64,000 bases of DNA from the NCBI GenBank assembly GCA_963815445.1, contig CAWFGV010000011.1, forward strand, positions 806,001 through 870,000, given 5' to 3'. The stretch is from JANLYC01 sp963815445 (GTDB taxonomy: Bacteria; Actinomycetota; Actinomycetes; Propionibacteriales; Nocardioidaceae). Shown piece by piece: positions 54,627 to 64,000 of this stretch (positions within the stretch are counted from its first letter, which is position 1; each line of letters opens with the position of its first letter). Under the pieces are notes generated by a model. It saw only the letters and a program-made list of their open reading frames with translations. It made no database searches and was not told the origin of the DNA. The translations under genes were made by a program, and so were the position numbers.

Positions 54627-55571
54627 TCAGCCGAGCGCTCGCGGGTGTGCGGTCGCATAGACCTCACGCAGCTTGTCGACCGTGACCAACGTGTAGATCT
54701 GTGTGGTCGTCACCGAGGCGTGACCGAGCAGCTCCTGGACGACGCGAACGTCTGCTCCCCCGTCGAGCAGGTGGGTGGCGAAAGAGTGCCGGAGCGTGTG
54801 CGGTGACACGGCGGCGGCGATCCCCGCCCGGTCGGCCGCCTTGCCCAGCACGGTCCAGGCCGACTGCCGGGACAGCCGACCACCGCGGGCGTTGAGAAAG
54901 ACCGCGGGCGTGCCCGCACCGACAGGGCTGAGCAGCGGCCGGCCCCGGACGAGGTACGTCGAGAGCGCGTCCTTGGCATATGAGCCGAGCGGAACCAGTC
55001 GTTGCTTGCCACCCTTGCCGACCAGCCGGACCACGCGCTCCTCCAGATCGAGGTCGTCGACGTCCAGGCCGACTGCCTCCGAGATACGCGCCCCGGTGCC
55101 GTACAGCACCTCGAGCAGGGCCTGGTCCCGCAGCGCCAACGTCGTGCCGGCCGCGCCCGCGGCACCGAGGATCGCCTCGACGTCGGACAGCGGGAGCGCC
55201 TTCGGCAGTCGCTTCGCCGGTGCAGGGGGCTTGACCGACGCGGCCGGGTCCACGCCCGCAAGCCCCTCACGGACGGCGAACTTGTGAAAACCGCGCACTG
55301 CCACCACTGTGCGCGCGGCCGACGCAGCGCTCAACGCTGGGTGGTCGGCATCGCCTTCACGCAGGTACATGAGGAACTCGCTCACGATCGCCTCTGACAC
55401 ATCGGCAAGGCCGTCGACACCACGACTGGCCAGGAACGAGAGATAGCGCCGGAGGTCACGCCGGTACGACGCCAACGTGTTCACGGCGAGTCCACGCTCG
55501 ACCCCGAGGTGGTCGAGGTAGGTCCGCACCGCACGGACCAGGTCGGCCGCCGCATCCGTCGCATCGGTCAT
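54627..55571 (-). CDS. xerD: Tyrosine recombinase XerD
   Basis: A 314-residue recombinase. An N-terminal SAM-like domain (VRTYLDHLGVERGLAVNTLA) is followed by the catalytic domain with Arg in YGTGARISEAVGL, Lys in VGKGGKQRLVPLG, HTLRHSFATHL, LGHASVTTTQIYT. With XerC it resolves chromosome dimers at dif. Its place between ald and parA in the core block, and full set of residues, mark it as the housekeeping enzyme and not a phage integrase. Confidence 0.96.
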   Translation of the reverse strand: MTDATDAAADLVRAVRTYLDHLGVERGLAVNTLASYRRDLRRYLSFLASRGVDGLADVSEAIVSEFLMYLREGDADHPALSAASAARTVVAVRGFHKFAVREGLAGVDPAASVKPPAPAKRLPKALPLSDVEAILGAAGAAGTTLALRDQALLEVLYGTGARISEAVGLDVDDLDLEERVVRLVGKGGKQRLVPLGSYAKDALSTYLVRGRPLLSPVGAGTPAVFLNARGGRLSRQSAWTVLGKAADRAGIAAAVSPHTLRHSFATHLLDGGADVRVVQELLGHASVTTTQIYTLVTVDKLREVYATAHPRALG

Positions 55572-55617
55572 GGAGCCGTCATCCCTGCGTCCGTGGCGAG
55601 CCCCAGACCACCACGGC

Positions 55618-56733
55618 TCAGGCCAGCGCCGAGTCGAGGCTCCGGTAGTCGAGGCCGTGTGCGGTCGCGACGGGCTCGTACGTCAGCGCGCCCTCGTGCG
55701 TGTTCAGGCCCAGCGCCAGTGAGTGGTCGTCGAGCAGAGCCTGCTTCCACCCCTTGTCCGCCAACGACGCGGCGTACGGCAGGGTCACGTTCGTCAGCGC
55801 GTACGTCGACGTGTGCGGCACGGCCCCCGGCATGTTGGCCACGCAGTAGAACACCGAGTTGTGCACCTGGTACGTCGGTTCAGCGTGGGTCGTCGGGCGC
55901 GAGTCCTCGAAGCAGCCACCCTGGTCGATCGAGATGTCGACCAGGACCGAGCCCGGCTTCATCCGCGACACGAGCTCGTTGGAGACCAGCGTCGGGGCCT
56001 TGGCGCCCGGGACCAGCACTGCCCCGATGACCAGGTCGGCGTCGAGTACGGCCTGCTCGACCTCGAAGCTGTTGGACGCCACCGTCTGCAGGTGTCCCTG
56101 GTAGATACGGTCGGCCTGGCGCAGCCGCTCGATGTTGCGGTCGAGCAGCAGCACCTCGGCCTGCATGCCGAGCGCGATGGCGGCGGCGTTCATACCGGAC
56201 ACGCCGGCGCCGATGACGACGACCTTCGCGGCGTACACGCCCGAGACGCCGCCCATGAGCACCCCACGGCCACCGCCTTGACGCATCAGGTGGTAGGCGC
56301 CGCACTGCGGGGCGAGGCGGCCGGCGACCTCGCTCATCGGAGCGAGCAGCGGCAACGCGCCGTCGGGAGTCTGCACGGTCTCGTAGGCGATCGCGGTGAC
56401 GCCCTGCTTGAGCAGCGCATCGGTGCAGTCCCGGGATGCGGCCAGGTGCAGATAGGTGAACAGCACCTGGCCGTCACGCATCCGGTGGTACTCCTCGGCG
56501 ATCGGCTCCTTGACCTTGAGGATCAGGTCACCGGTCTCCCAGACGTCGTCCGCCGTCGGCAGGATCGTCGCGCCGGCCGAGATGTACTCGTCGTCCTGGA
56601 TCGAGCTGCCGAGGCCTGCGCTGGCCTGGACGTAGACGTCGTGGCCACGGGTGGCCAGCTCGTGCACGCCGGCCGGGGTGATCGCCACCCGGTACTCGTG
56701 GTTCTTGACTTCCTTGGGTACGCCGACCTTCAT
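55618..56733 (-). CDS. ald: Alanine dehydrogenase
   Basis: A 371-residue enzyme that interconverts alanine with pyruvate plus ammonia using NAD. It opens MKVGVPKEVKNHEYRVAITP and has KVKEPIAEEY with Lys, YLHLAA with His, the NAD motif VVIGAGVSGMNAAAIALGMQ, and SVLVDISIDQGGC near the end. ATG 56733 is the family start; the frame upstream (to 56853) has none of the pattern. Soluble hexamer, typical of actinobacteria under alanine use or low oxygen. Confidence 0.97.
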   Translation of the reverse strand: MKVGVPKEVKNHEYRVAITPAGVHELATRGHDVYVQASAGLGSSIQDDEYISAGATILPTADDVWETGDLILKVKEPIAEEYHRMRDGQVLFTYLHLAASRDCTDALLKQGVTAIAYETVQTPDGALPLLAPMSEVAGRLAPQCGAYHLMRQGGGRGVLMGGVSGVYAAKVVVIGAGVSGMNAAAIALGMQAEVLLLDRNIERLRQADRIYQGHLQTVASNSFEVEQAVLDADLVIGAVLVPGAKAPTLVSNELVSRMKPGSVLVDISIDQGGCFEDSRPTTHAEPTYQVHNSVFYCVANMPGAVPHTSTYALTNVTLPYAASLADKGWKQALLDDHSLALGLNTHEGALTYEPVATAHGLDYRSLDSALA

Positions 56734-56836
56734 GTCCCTCACTCTTTCCGACGCGGAGCTCCGTTGAACCGTGCGTGCGCAACTTACTGCATCCACACGG
56801 ATCTGTTCCACCGGGCCTACACCACGATATTCGACG

Positions 56837-57438
56837 TTACGAGGGTGTTCCACCCCTGTTTTCGTGGCGCCGAGCCCATAAGGCGAGTGATCCCGACACC
56901 GTCAGCGCGTCCTTGACGTCCCCGCGGAGCACCCCCGTCACCAGCTCGGCAAGCGGCATCCAGTGTCGGCCCATGTTCGCCTCTTCGTGCTGCGCCACGA
57001 AACCGTCCGGAGCAGCGACCTCGCTGAGCCCCTCGGCAAGGTAGACCCGAACGGCCTCGTCGTTGATCCCTGGCGAGGTGAGCAGGTCGACGAGAACCGT
57101 CCAGTGCCGAGCTGCGAGCAGCGCCTCCTCGGCCAGCTCGCGTGCTGCTGCCACCTGCGCATCTTCCCCCTCGACGTCGAGCAGGCCGGCGGGGAGCTCG
57201 ACCAGGCGCTGCCGGACCGGGTGCCGGTACTGGCTGAGCACCAGCACGCGGTCCTCGTCGTCGACAGCGACGACAGCCACGGCACCGGGATGACGCACCA
57301 CCTGGCGCGTGAAGGTCTCACCGTCCGGAGCGCAGACCACCTCGGAGAACACCGAGACGATCGCACCTTCGCTCTCGAGCGAGCTCGACACCACCGGCCA
57401 CGACTCGTCGACGTCGACGAGTCGGTCGGCGTGGTCGC

Positions 57439-57442
<4 letters not shown>
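56837..57442 (-). CDS. NUDIX hydrolase, ADP-ribose pyrophosphatase-like
   Basis: A 201-residue NUDIX enzyme: VVRHPGAVAVVAVDDEDRVL then QYRHPVRQRLVELPAGLLD and the box AARELAEEALL. In the canonical box the Gly after EE is Ala here. The LVELPAG segment before the box is typical of ADP-ribose/ADP-sugar pyrophosphatases. Start ATG 57442 overlaps the pyrG stop by four bases, the common pyrG-nudix coupling of actinobacteria. Confidence 0.93.
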
Positions 57443-59163
<1,721 letters not shown>

Positions 59164-59324
59164 CTCACTCTCCCGCGGATCGATGTACGGCGAAGAGCCT
59201 TCGCCCCTCCACGGGGTTCCAGTCTACCCATGCCCGGTCAAGAGACGCCACGCCACGCCCGGTCGGCTGCGTTCCTCCGGGTCTCCTCGGCCTTGGGAGG
59301 CGTGCACCCGGAGCGCAAGCGTGG

Positions 59325-60266
59325 TCAGTTGCCTTGGGCAGCCAGGCCCGGTGGCAGCACCGGCTCGGAGTCGATGACGCCGAAGTTCCCCGGTGTTCCG
59401 GACGCCGCGGCTGCGAGCGCGTACACGAGGGCGGCTGGCCCGGCTGCGGAGTTGACCACGTTGATGGTGGAGACGCGCTTGCCGCTCAGGGTCGCGTTCG
59501 CGGTCAGCTCGAAGATGAGCCCGCCGCTCTCCGAAGAGGTGGGCGTGGAACCGACGACGAGCGCGTCACTCCCCGTGACCAGCCCGGTGATGAGGTCCTG
59601 GGCGATGACCATCTCCGCCTGGCTGAAGTTGTCGGACCCGTGCTCCCCGGCGTCGAGGACCACGACAAAGGTGCCGCGGCGGATCGGTGCGCCATTGCTC
59701 GCCACCAGCTTCGCTCCCTGCAGCTCGGCGTCGATCTTGGTGGCTTCGGCATCAACGTTCGCGTCGCTGCCCTTGCCGACGTACGCCCGCGCGAGCAGCG
59801 CGCCGGCCCGTACGTAGGTGCTCTCACCCTTGAGGTCGACGAGGTCCGGCGCCCCCTTCAACGAGCTCGTCACGACGCTGTCGACGTACGTCTTCTTGCC
59901 GGGGTCGAGCAGGTCTTGGGCGAGGCTCGCCACCACGGGTACGTCGGCACCGGCGAGCTTGAGAGCCTGTTGGATGTCAGCCACGGTCTGGTCGGACACC
60001 CCAGGCAGGGCGAGCAGCGTGACGCCGCGCCCGGCCAGCCGTCCGTCGAGCAGCTTGGGTGCGACCGCTTCGTTGACGCCCTGCTCGAACACGGCGCTCG
60101 CGCGCAACGTCGTCACCTGGTTGGTCAGGGCGGCGTTGTCGGAGCGAAGGGCCTTCGTCTGGTCTCCCTCGTCGGCCTGGAGCGGCCCACCGCCCAGCGC
60201 AATCCCGATGGCGAAAGCCAGGCAGCCGATCAGGACGGGGAAGATCAGTCGTCGCAGGCTGGTCAC
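59325..60266 (-). CDS. mctB: MctB-family (copper transporter-like) envelope protein
   Basis: A 313-residue protein with an N-terminal membrane segment (LIFPVLIGCLAFAIGIALGG), a short coiled coil (LRSDNAALTNQVTTLRASAV) and an extracytoplasmic mixed domain. It matches MctB, first described in mycobacteria as a channel-like factor for copper tolerance, though the gene is always next to steA in actinobacteria and a cell-division role is also likely. Start at 60266 overlaps the steA stop by four bases. Confidence 0.85.
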   Translation of the reverse strand: MTSLRRLIFPVLIGCLAFAIGIALGGGPLQADEGDQTKALRSDNAALTNQVTTLRASAVFEQGVNEAVAPKLLDGRLAGRGVTLLALPGVSDQTVADIQQALKLAGADVPVVASLAQDLLDPGKKTYVDSVVTSSLKGAPDLVDLKGESTYVRAGALLARAYVGKGSDANVDAEATKIDAELQGAKLVASNGAPIRRGTFVVVLDAGEHGSDNFSQAEMVIAQDLITGLVTGSDALVVGSTPTSSESGGLIFELTANATLSGKRVSTINVVNSAAGPAALVYALAAAASGTPGNFGVIDSEPVLPPGLAAQGN

Positions 60267-61441
60267 GAGCCCAGCCCCTTGATCCAGCCGCTGAGGTCGT
60301 CATACCAGGCGGCGAGCTGATCCCACCACTCCTGGCCGACCGGCGTGGTGGCGACGGCAGCACCCACGGCGATGAGCCCGACGAGCAAGGCGAGCAGGAC
60401 GACCCAGGTCCTGATCCGGTGATCGTAGAGTCGCGAGACGGCCTTGGCGTCGACCAGGGTCGACCCGACCGTTGCACGGGTGAGGAACGAGCTGGCCATC
60501 CCGGAGCGTCCCTTGTCGATGAACTCGACCAGAGTGGCGTGCGACCCGACCATGACGATGAGGTTGGCCTTGTGGACGTGCGCGAGCAGGATCGCGGCGT
60601 CCTCAGCGGTGACGCTCGCCTGGAAAGTCACATGCTGGATGCCGAGGCGTTCGACCCGCTCACCCCCGCGGACGCGCCCGTCGGCACCTGCATGGACCAC
60701 GATCTCGGCGCCACAACGCAACGCCTTGTCGGAGATCTCGTCGGCATCCGTCACGATCAGGTCGGGCCGGTGACCGGCCTCGAGCAGTGCGTCGGCGCCG
60801 GCGTCCACGCCGATGAGCACGGGCGCGTTCTCGCGGATGAAGGTCCGCAGGGAGCGTAGATCCTTCGCGTAGTCGAACGCGCGCAGGACCACGAGCACCT
60901 GCCGTCCGCTGATCCCCGTCGACAACGCCGGCACGCCCTCGCCGTCGAGGAGCAGGCCACGCTCGCGGCGCAGGTGCTCGATGGCGTTCGCGCTGAACGC
61001 CTCCAGCTGGCTGGCCATCCCGTCCTTGGAGTCCTCCATGGCGGCAGCCACCGATTCCGCGTCGTGCCGTACGCCACTCCCGACGGGGGTGTCGCCGCGG
61101 TAGACCGTGTCGCCGTCGATGCGCACAGTGTCGCCGTCGTTGACCGCCTGGAAGACCGCCGGCCCGACATCGTCGACCAGCACCACACCCGCCTCCACAA
61201 GCAGCTCAGGGCCGAGGTTGGGATAACGACCCGAGATCGAGGGCGCGATGTTGATCACGGCGGCGACCTCTGCCTCGACGAGCGCCAGCGCAGCGTGCCG
61301 GTCGATGTCGACGTGGTCGATGATCGCGATGTCGCCGGGTCGTAGCCGTTTGGCGATGTTGCGGGTACGACGGTCCAGACGTGCCGGTCCGCTGACTCCG
61401 GCGGCGCTCGCGGTGCGGGACTTGCGCAGGGAAAGTTTCAT
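60263..61441 (-). CDS. steA: SteA-like cytokinetic ring protein
   Basis: A 392-residue membrane protein. The cytosolic part resembles thiamine-pyrophosphokinase-like enzymes (VLIGVDAGADALLEAGHRP, DLIVTDADEISDKAL), and RPGDIAIIDHVDIDRHAALAL opens the conserved SteA region. One C-terminal membrane segment (TWVVLLALLVGLIAVGAAVA) follows. SteA is reported to act with SteB at the septum in corynebacteria. MctB-like proteins appear in its operon, as here. Confidence 0.88.
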   Translation of the reverse strand: MKLSLRKSRTASAAGVSGPARLDRRTRNIAKRLRPGDIAIIDHVDIDRHAALALVEAEVAAVINIAPSISGRYPNLGPELLVEAGVVLVDDVGPAVFQAVNDGDTVRIDGDTVYRGDTPVGSGVRHDAESVAAAMEDSKDGMASQLEAFSANAIEHLRRERGLLLDGEGVPALSTGISGRQVLVVLRAFDYAKDLRSLRTFIRENAPVLIGVDAGADALLEAGHRPDLIVTDADEISDKALRCGAEIVVHAGADGRVRGGERVERLGIQHVTFQASVTAEDAAILLAHVHKANLIVMVGSHATLVEFIDKGRSGMASSFLTRATVGSTLVDAKAVSRLYDHRIRTWVVLLALLVGLIAVGAAVATTPVGQEWWDQLAAWYDDLSGWIKGLGS

Positions 61442-61492
61442 CGTGGGTCAATCCTGCCAAATGAACCGCCCGATTCAGGGAGGCAGGCCGCG

Positions 61493-63196
61493 CTAGTGCT
61501 CGCGTTCCCCGCGCGCCAGCGCGACCAGCTCGTCCGCGTGAGCCAGCGCGGCTTCGGAGTCCTCGAGCCCGGCCAGCATCCGGGACAGCTCGCTGCGGCG
61601 CCCGGCCTCGTCGAGGGCGGTGACGCCGCTGGTGGTCACGCTTCCGTCGTCGCTCTTGAGCACGACGTAGTGCTGGTCGGCGAACGCTGCCACCTGCGGC
61701 AGGTGGGTGACCACGATCACCTGGACGCCGTCGGCCAGCCGCGCCAGCCGCCGCCCGATCTCGACGGCTGCCTTTCCGCCGACGCCTGCATCGACCTCGT
61801 CGAAGATCATCGTGGGAACGGGTTGCGTGCCCACCAGACAGACCTCGAGAGCGAGCATGACTCGCGACAGCTCGCCTCCGGACGCGCCCCGCTGCAGAGG
61901 CCGCGGCATGCCCCCGGCGTGGGCGGCGAACAGGAACGTGATCTCGTCGAACCCGTCACGCAGCGGTACGGCCGCGGCGGTGATCTCGACAGCGAAAACA
62001 GCCTGGGGCATCGCCAGCCCGGCGAGCTCCTCGGTGACGCGGCCGCTGAGGTCGACTCCGAGCGCCCGTCGGGCGGTCGTGAGCTCGGACCCGGTGGCCT
62101 GAAGCTGGGATTCGACGTCCACCTCCTGCGCGCGGAGAGCGTCGAGTCTCGTGTCGTCGTCCTCGAGCGCCATCAGTCGGGTGGCCGCCTGCTGAGACCA
62201 GGCCAGCACCTCGTCCACGGTGTCGCCGTACTTGCGGGTCAGCGCGCCCAGGACGGCCCGCCGCTCCTGCACCCACTGGAGGCGGCTCGGATCAGCATCG
62301 AGCGCACCGGCGTAGGAGGTGAGGTCCGCGGCGACATCGGTGAGCGCATAGGACGCCGAGGCAAGAGCGTCCGCGATCGCGGACAGGCCGGGATCGTGGT
62401 CACGTTCGTGCTCGAGGCTCCGCCGTGCCGCGGCCACCTGAGCGAGCGCGTCGCGGGAGTCGACGCCGGTCTCGTCGCCACTGAGTGCGAACCGGGCCTC
62501 TGCGGCTGCCTGTCGCAGTCCCTCGACGTGGGCCAGGCGAGAGGCCTCCTCGGTCAGCTGCAGGTCTTCGCCGGGCTGCGGATCGGCGGCCTCGACCTCG
62601 GCCAGGCCGTACCGCAGGGCGTCGGCCTCCTGAGCACGCTCGCGTCGGCGCGCCGTGATGTCGTCGAGCTCGGCGCGGACGGCAACGAGCCGGTCGAACG
62701 TCTCGCGGTACGCCGCCAGCAGCTCCGCGAGCGGCCGGCCCCCGAACGCGTCGAGCATCTCGCGCTGGCGAGCGGGCAGGAGCAGCCGATGCTGGTCTGC
62801 CTGCCCGTGGATGACCACCAGGTCAGCGGCGAGCTCGGCCAGGGTTCCCACCGGGACGGCGGCGCCGCCGACGTGCGCCCGGGAGCGCCCCTCCGCCGAC
62901 ACCGTGCGGGCCAGGATGAGGGTGTCGTCATCGAGCTCCCCGCCCGCATCTTCGGCGCGCCGACCAACCGCTGACGCGGTGTCGAGCCGGACTCGCCCGT
63001 CGATGCGCGCCCGACGTGCCCCGGCACGGACGATCCCGGCGTCGGAGCGGGATCCCAGCAGCAGACCGAGCGCGGTCACCACCATGGTCTTGCCGGCACC
63101 GGTCTCGCCCGTGACGACGTTGAAGCCAGGACCCAGCTCGAGGGTCGCATCGTCGATGACCCCGAGCGACCGGATCGTGAGTTCCTCGAGCATCAA
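61493..63196 (-). CDS. recN: DNA repair protein RecN
   Basis: A 567-residue SMC-like ATPase: Walker A NVVTGETGAGKTMVVTALGL (about residue 30), a helical coiled-coil middle, then GGELSRVMLALEVCLVG (signature) and TMIFDEVDAGVGGKAA (Walker B), VIVVTHLPQVAAFAD. It gathers DNA ends for recombinational repair. The start overlaps the NAD kinase stop by four bases. Confidence 0.97.
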   Translation of the reverse strand: MMLEELTIRSLGVIDDATLELGPGFNVVTGETGAGKTMVVTALGLLLGSRSDAGIVRAGARRARIDGRVRLDTASAVGRRAEDAGGELDDDTLILARTVSAEGRSRAHVGGAAVPVGTLAELAADLVVIHGQADQHRLLLPARQREMLDAFGGRPLAELLAAYRETFDRLVAVRAELDDITARRRERAQEADALRYGLAEVEAADPQPGEDLQLTEEASRLAHVEGLRQAAAEARFALSGDETGVDSRDALAQVAAARRSLEHERDHDPGLSAIADALASASYALTDVAADLTSYAGALDADPSRLQWVQERRAVLGALTRKYGDTVDEVLAWSQQAATRLMALEDDDTRLDALRAQEVDVESQLQATGSELTTARRALGVDLSGRVTEELAGLAMPQAVFAVEITAAAVPLRDGFDEITFLFAAHAGGMPRPLQRGASGGELSRVMLALEVCLVGTQPVPTMIFDEVDAGVGGKAAVEIGRRLARLADGVQVIVVTHLPQVAAFADQHYVVLKSDDGSVTTSGVTALDEAGRRSELSRMLAGLEDSEAALAHADELVALARGEREH

Positions 63197-64000
63197 CGTC
63201 CCCGCCAGGCGCGTCGCTCCGAGCCGCCCCGCCAGCCGGTGACCGGTAGGTCGAACTTGGCCACCAACCGGTCGGTGAACGGAGCTTCGTGCAGATGCGC
63301 CAACCGCACCGCACGGGTGCCCCGACGAACCTCGACCCTCGCTCCCGCAGGCAGCTCGGCGGAGCGACGTCCGTCACACCACAGCACGCCGCCGCCTGGC
63401 GTGCTCGGCAGCACCTCGACTGCCAGGATCGAGTCAGGAGAGCTGACCATGGGTCGGGCGAACAGAGCATGGGCGCTGATGGGCACCAGAAGGAGGGCTT
63501 CCACCTCCGGCCACACCACCGGTCCGCCGGCGCTGAACGCGTACGCCGTCGATCCGGTCGGGGTCGCGAAGACCACGCCGTCGCAGCCCCAACGTGACAA
63601 CGGCCGGTTGTCGATCTCGACGACAACCTCGAGCATCCGTTGGCGGGCGGCCTTCTCGACGCTCGCTTCGTTGAGAGCCCAGCCCGATCCGATCTGCGCA
63701 CCCTCGTGCAGGACCCGGACGTCGAGCGTCATCCGCTCCTCGACGAAGTAACGGCCCGCGATGATCGCATCGACGGTGTTGTCGAGGTCGTCACCCTCGG
63801 CCTCGGCCAGGAAACCGACGTGTCCGAGGTTGACGCCGAGCAGTGGCGTGCCGGTGGAGCGAACGAGCTCGGCGGCGCGCAGGATCGTCCCGTCACCACC
63901 GATGACGAGCGCGAGCTCGCATCCTTCGGCAGCGTCGTCACCGGCCTCGACGATGGTCGCCCCGTCGATGGGAAGATCCGGTGCCTCGCTGCTGAGCAGC
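63193..64000 (-). CDS. nadK: NAD kinase (5' end outside the window)
   Basis: The C-terminal 268 residues of NAD kinase: LVIGGDGTILRAAELVR (GGDG active-site loop), LLGVNLGHVGFLAEA, then CDGVVFATPTGSTAYAFSAGG and LVPISAHALFARPMV, all signatures. It makes NADP from NAD and ATP or polyphosphate. The frame is open to the window edge at 64000, so the first residues are missing. Its stop overlaps recN, the usual nadK-recN coupling. Confidence 0.95.
   Translation of the reverse strand, partial: LLSSEAPDLPIDGATIVEAGDDAAEGCELALVIGGDGTILRAAELVRSTGTPLLGVNLGHVGFLAEAEGDDLDNTVDAIIAGRYFVEERMTLDVRVLHEGAQIGSGWALNEASVEKAARQRMLEVVVEIDNRPLSRWGCDGVVFATPTGSTAYAFSAGGPVVWPEVEALLLVPISAHALFARPMVSSPDSILAVEVLPSTPGGGVLWCDGRRSAELPAGARVEVRRGTRAVRLAHLHEAPFTDRLVAKFDLPVTGWRGGSERRAWRGR

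Noticed and set aside
54353..54667. A still longer ParA start at 54667
   Set aside because: The extra 105 residues are Arg-rich and overlap the end of xerD, and the GTG at 54352 has its own ribosome site.

Overview
This 64 kb window comes from the chromosome of a high-GC Gram-positive bacterium (Actinobacteria). GTG starts and GC-rich third codon positions are common. Actinobacterial families are frequent: a mycothiol-type DinB/MDMPI protein, an MSMEG_6728-like protein, MctB, SteA and DUF222-HNH. The right end carries the conserved actinobacterial block nadK-recN-steA-mctB-pyrG-nudix-ald-xerD-parA-scpA-scpB-rluB-tyrA-cmk-der. The family is not certain; Nocardioidaceae-like is my best guess from gene content only.

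Left part (1 to about 45 kb) is accessory. 0-4.4 kb: the end of an adenylyltransferase-like gene, a DinB protein, an M23 peptidase, a decayed enolase-superfamily gene, a MaoC hydratase and a secreted phosphoesterase. 4.4-10.4 kb: a complete xylose uptake unit (binding lipoprotein, ATPase, permease, ROK repressor) divergent from xylose isomerase xylA, with a readable promoter and candidate operators between them. 10.4-18.8 kb: membrane proteins, an ABC1/UbiB-like kinase, a COG4705 membrane protein with a stress-like partner, a ScyD-like secreted protein and a 1064-residue cyclase-ATPase-TPR signalling protein whose cyclase site has Ile where Asn is expected. 18.8-24.5 kb: secreted proteins, including a very large beta-propeller/metalloprotease-like gene broken by several frameshifts. 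24.5-38.4 kb: small regulators with their targets (MerR/DF protein, truncated MarR/F420-type reductase, LuxR-ATPase, ArsR/MFS pump), an orphan AmiC-like binding protein and several gene remnants. 38.4-41.2 kb: an octanucleotide tandem array, a membrane protein, a GNAT enzyme and a DUF2510 remnant.

41.3-45.05 kb is an integration hotspot at a tRNA-Pro(GGG) gene. A 35-bp copy of the tRNA 3' half lies 2.55 kb away from the intact gene. The interval carries a Phd/RelE toxin-antitoxin pair and a DUF899 gene but no integrase. A decayed tyrosine integrase lies just outside, which suggests two elements that used the same tRNA in succession.

45-64 kb is core. After a DUF222-HNH gene, the long minus-strand block runs with overlapping or closely spaced genes for NAD kinase, DNA repair, cell-division/envelope proteins, CTP synthesis, alanine dehydrogenase, chromosome segregation (ParA, ScpA, ScpB, XerD), rRNA pseudouridylation, tyrosine synthesis, CMP kinase and ribosome assembly (Der). 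No frameshift is visible there, while the left 45 kb has at least eight broken genes; that contrast argues for true decay over general sequencing error. Several short tandem repeats (8, 10, 12 and 14 bp units) are scattered through the window, two of them built from the stop-codon end of an adjacent gene.
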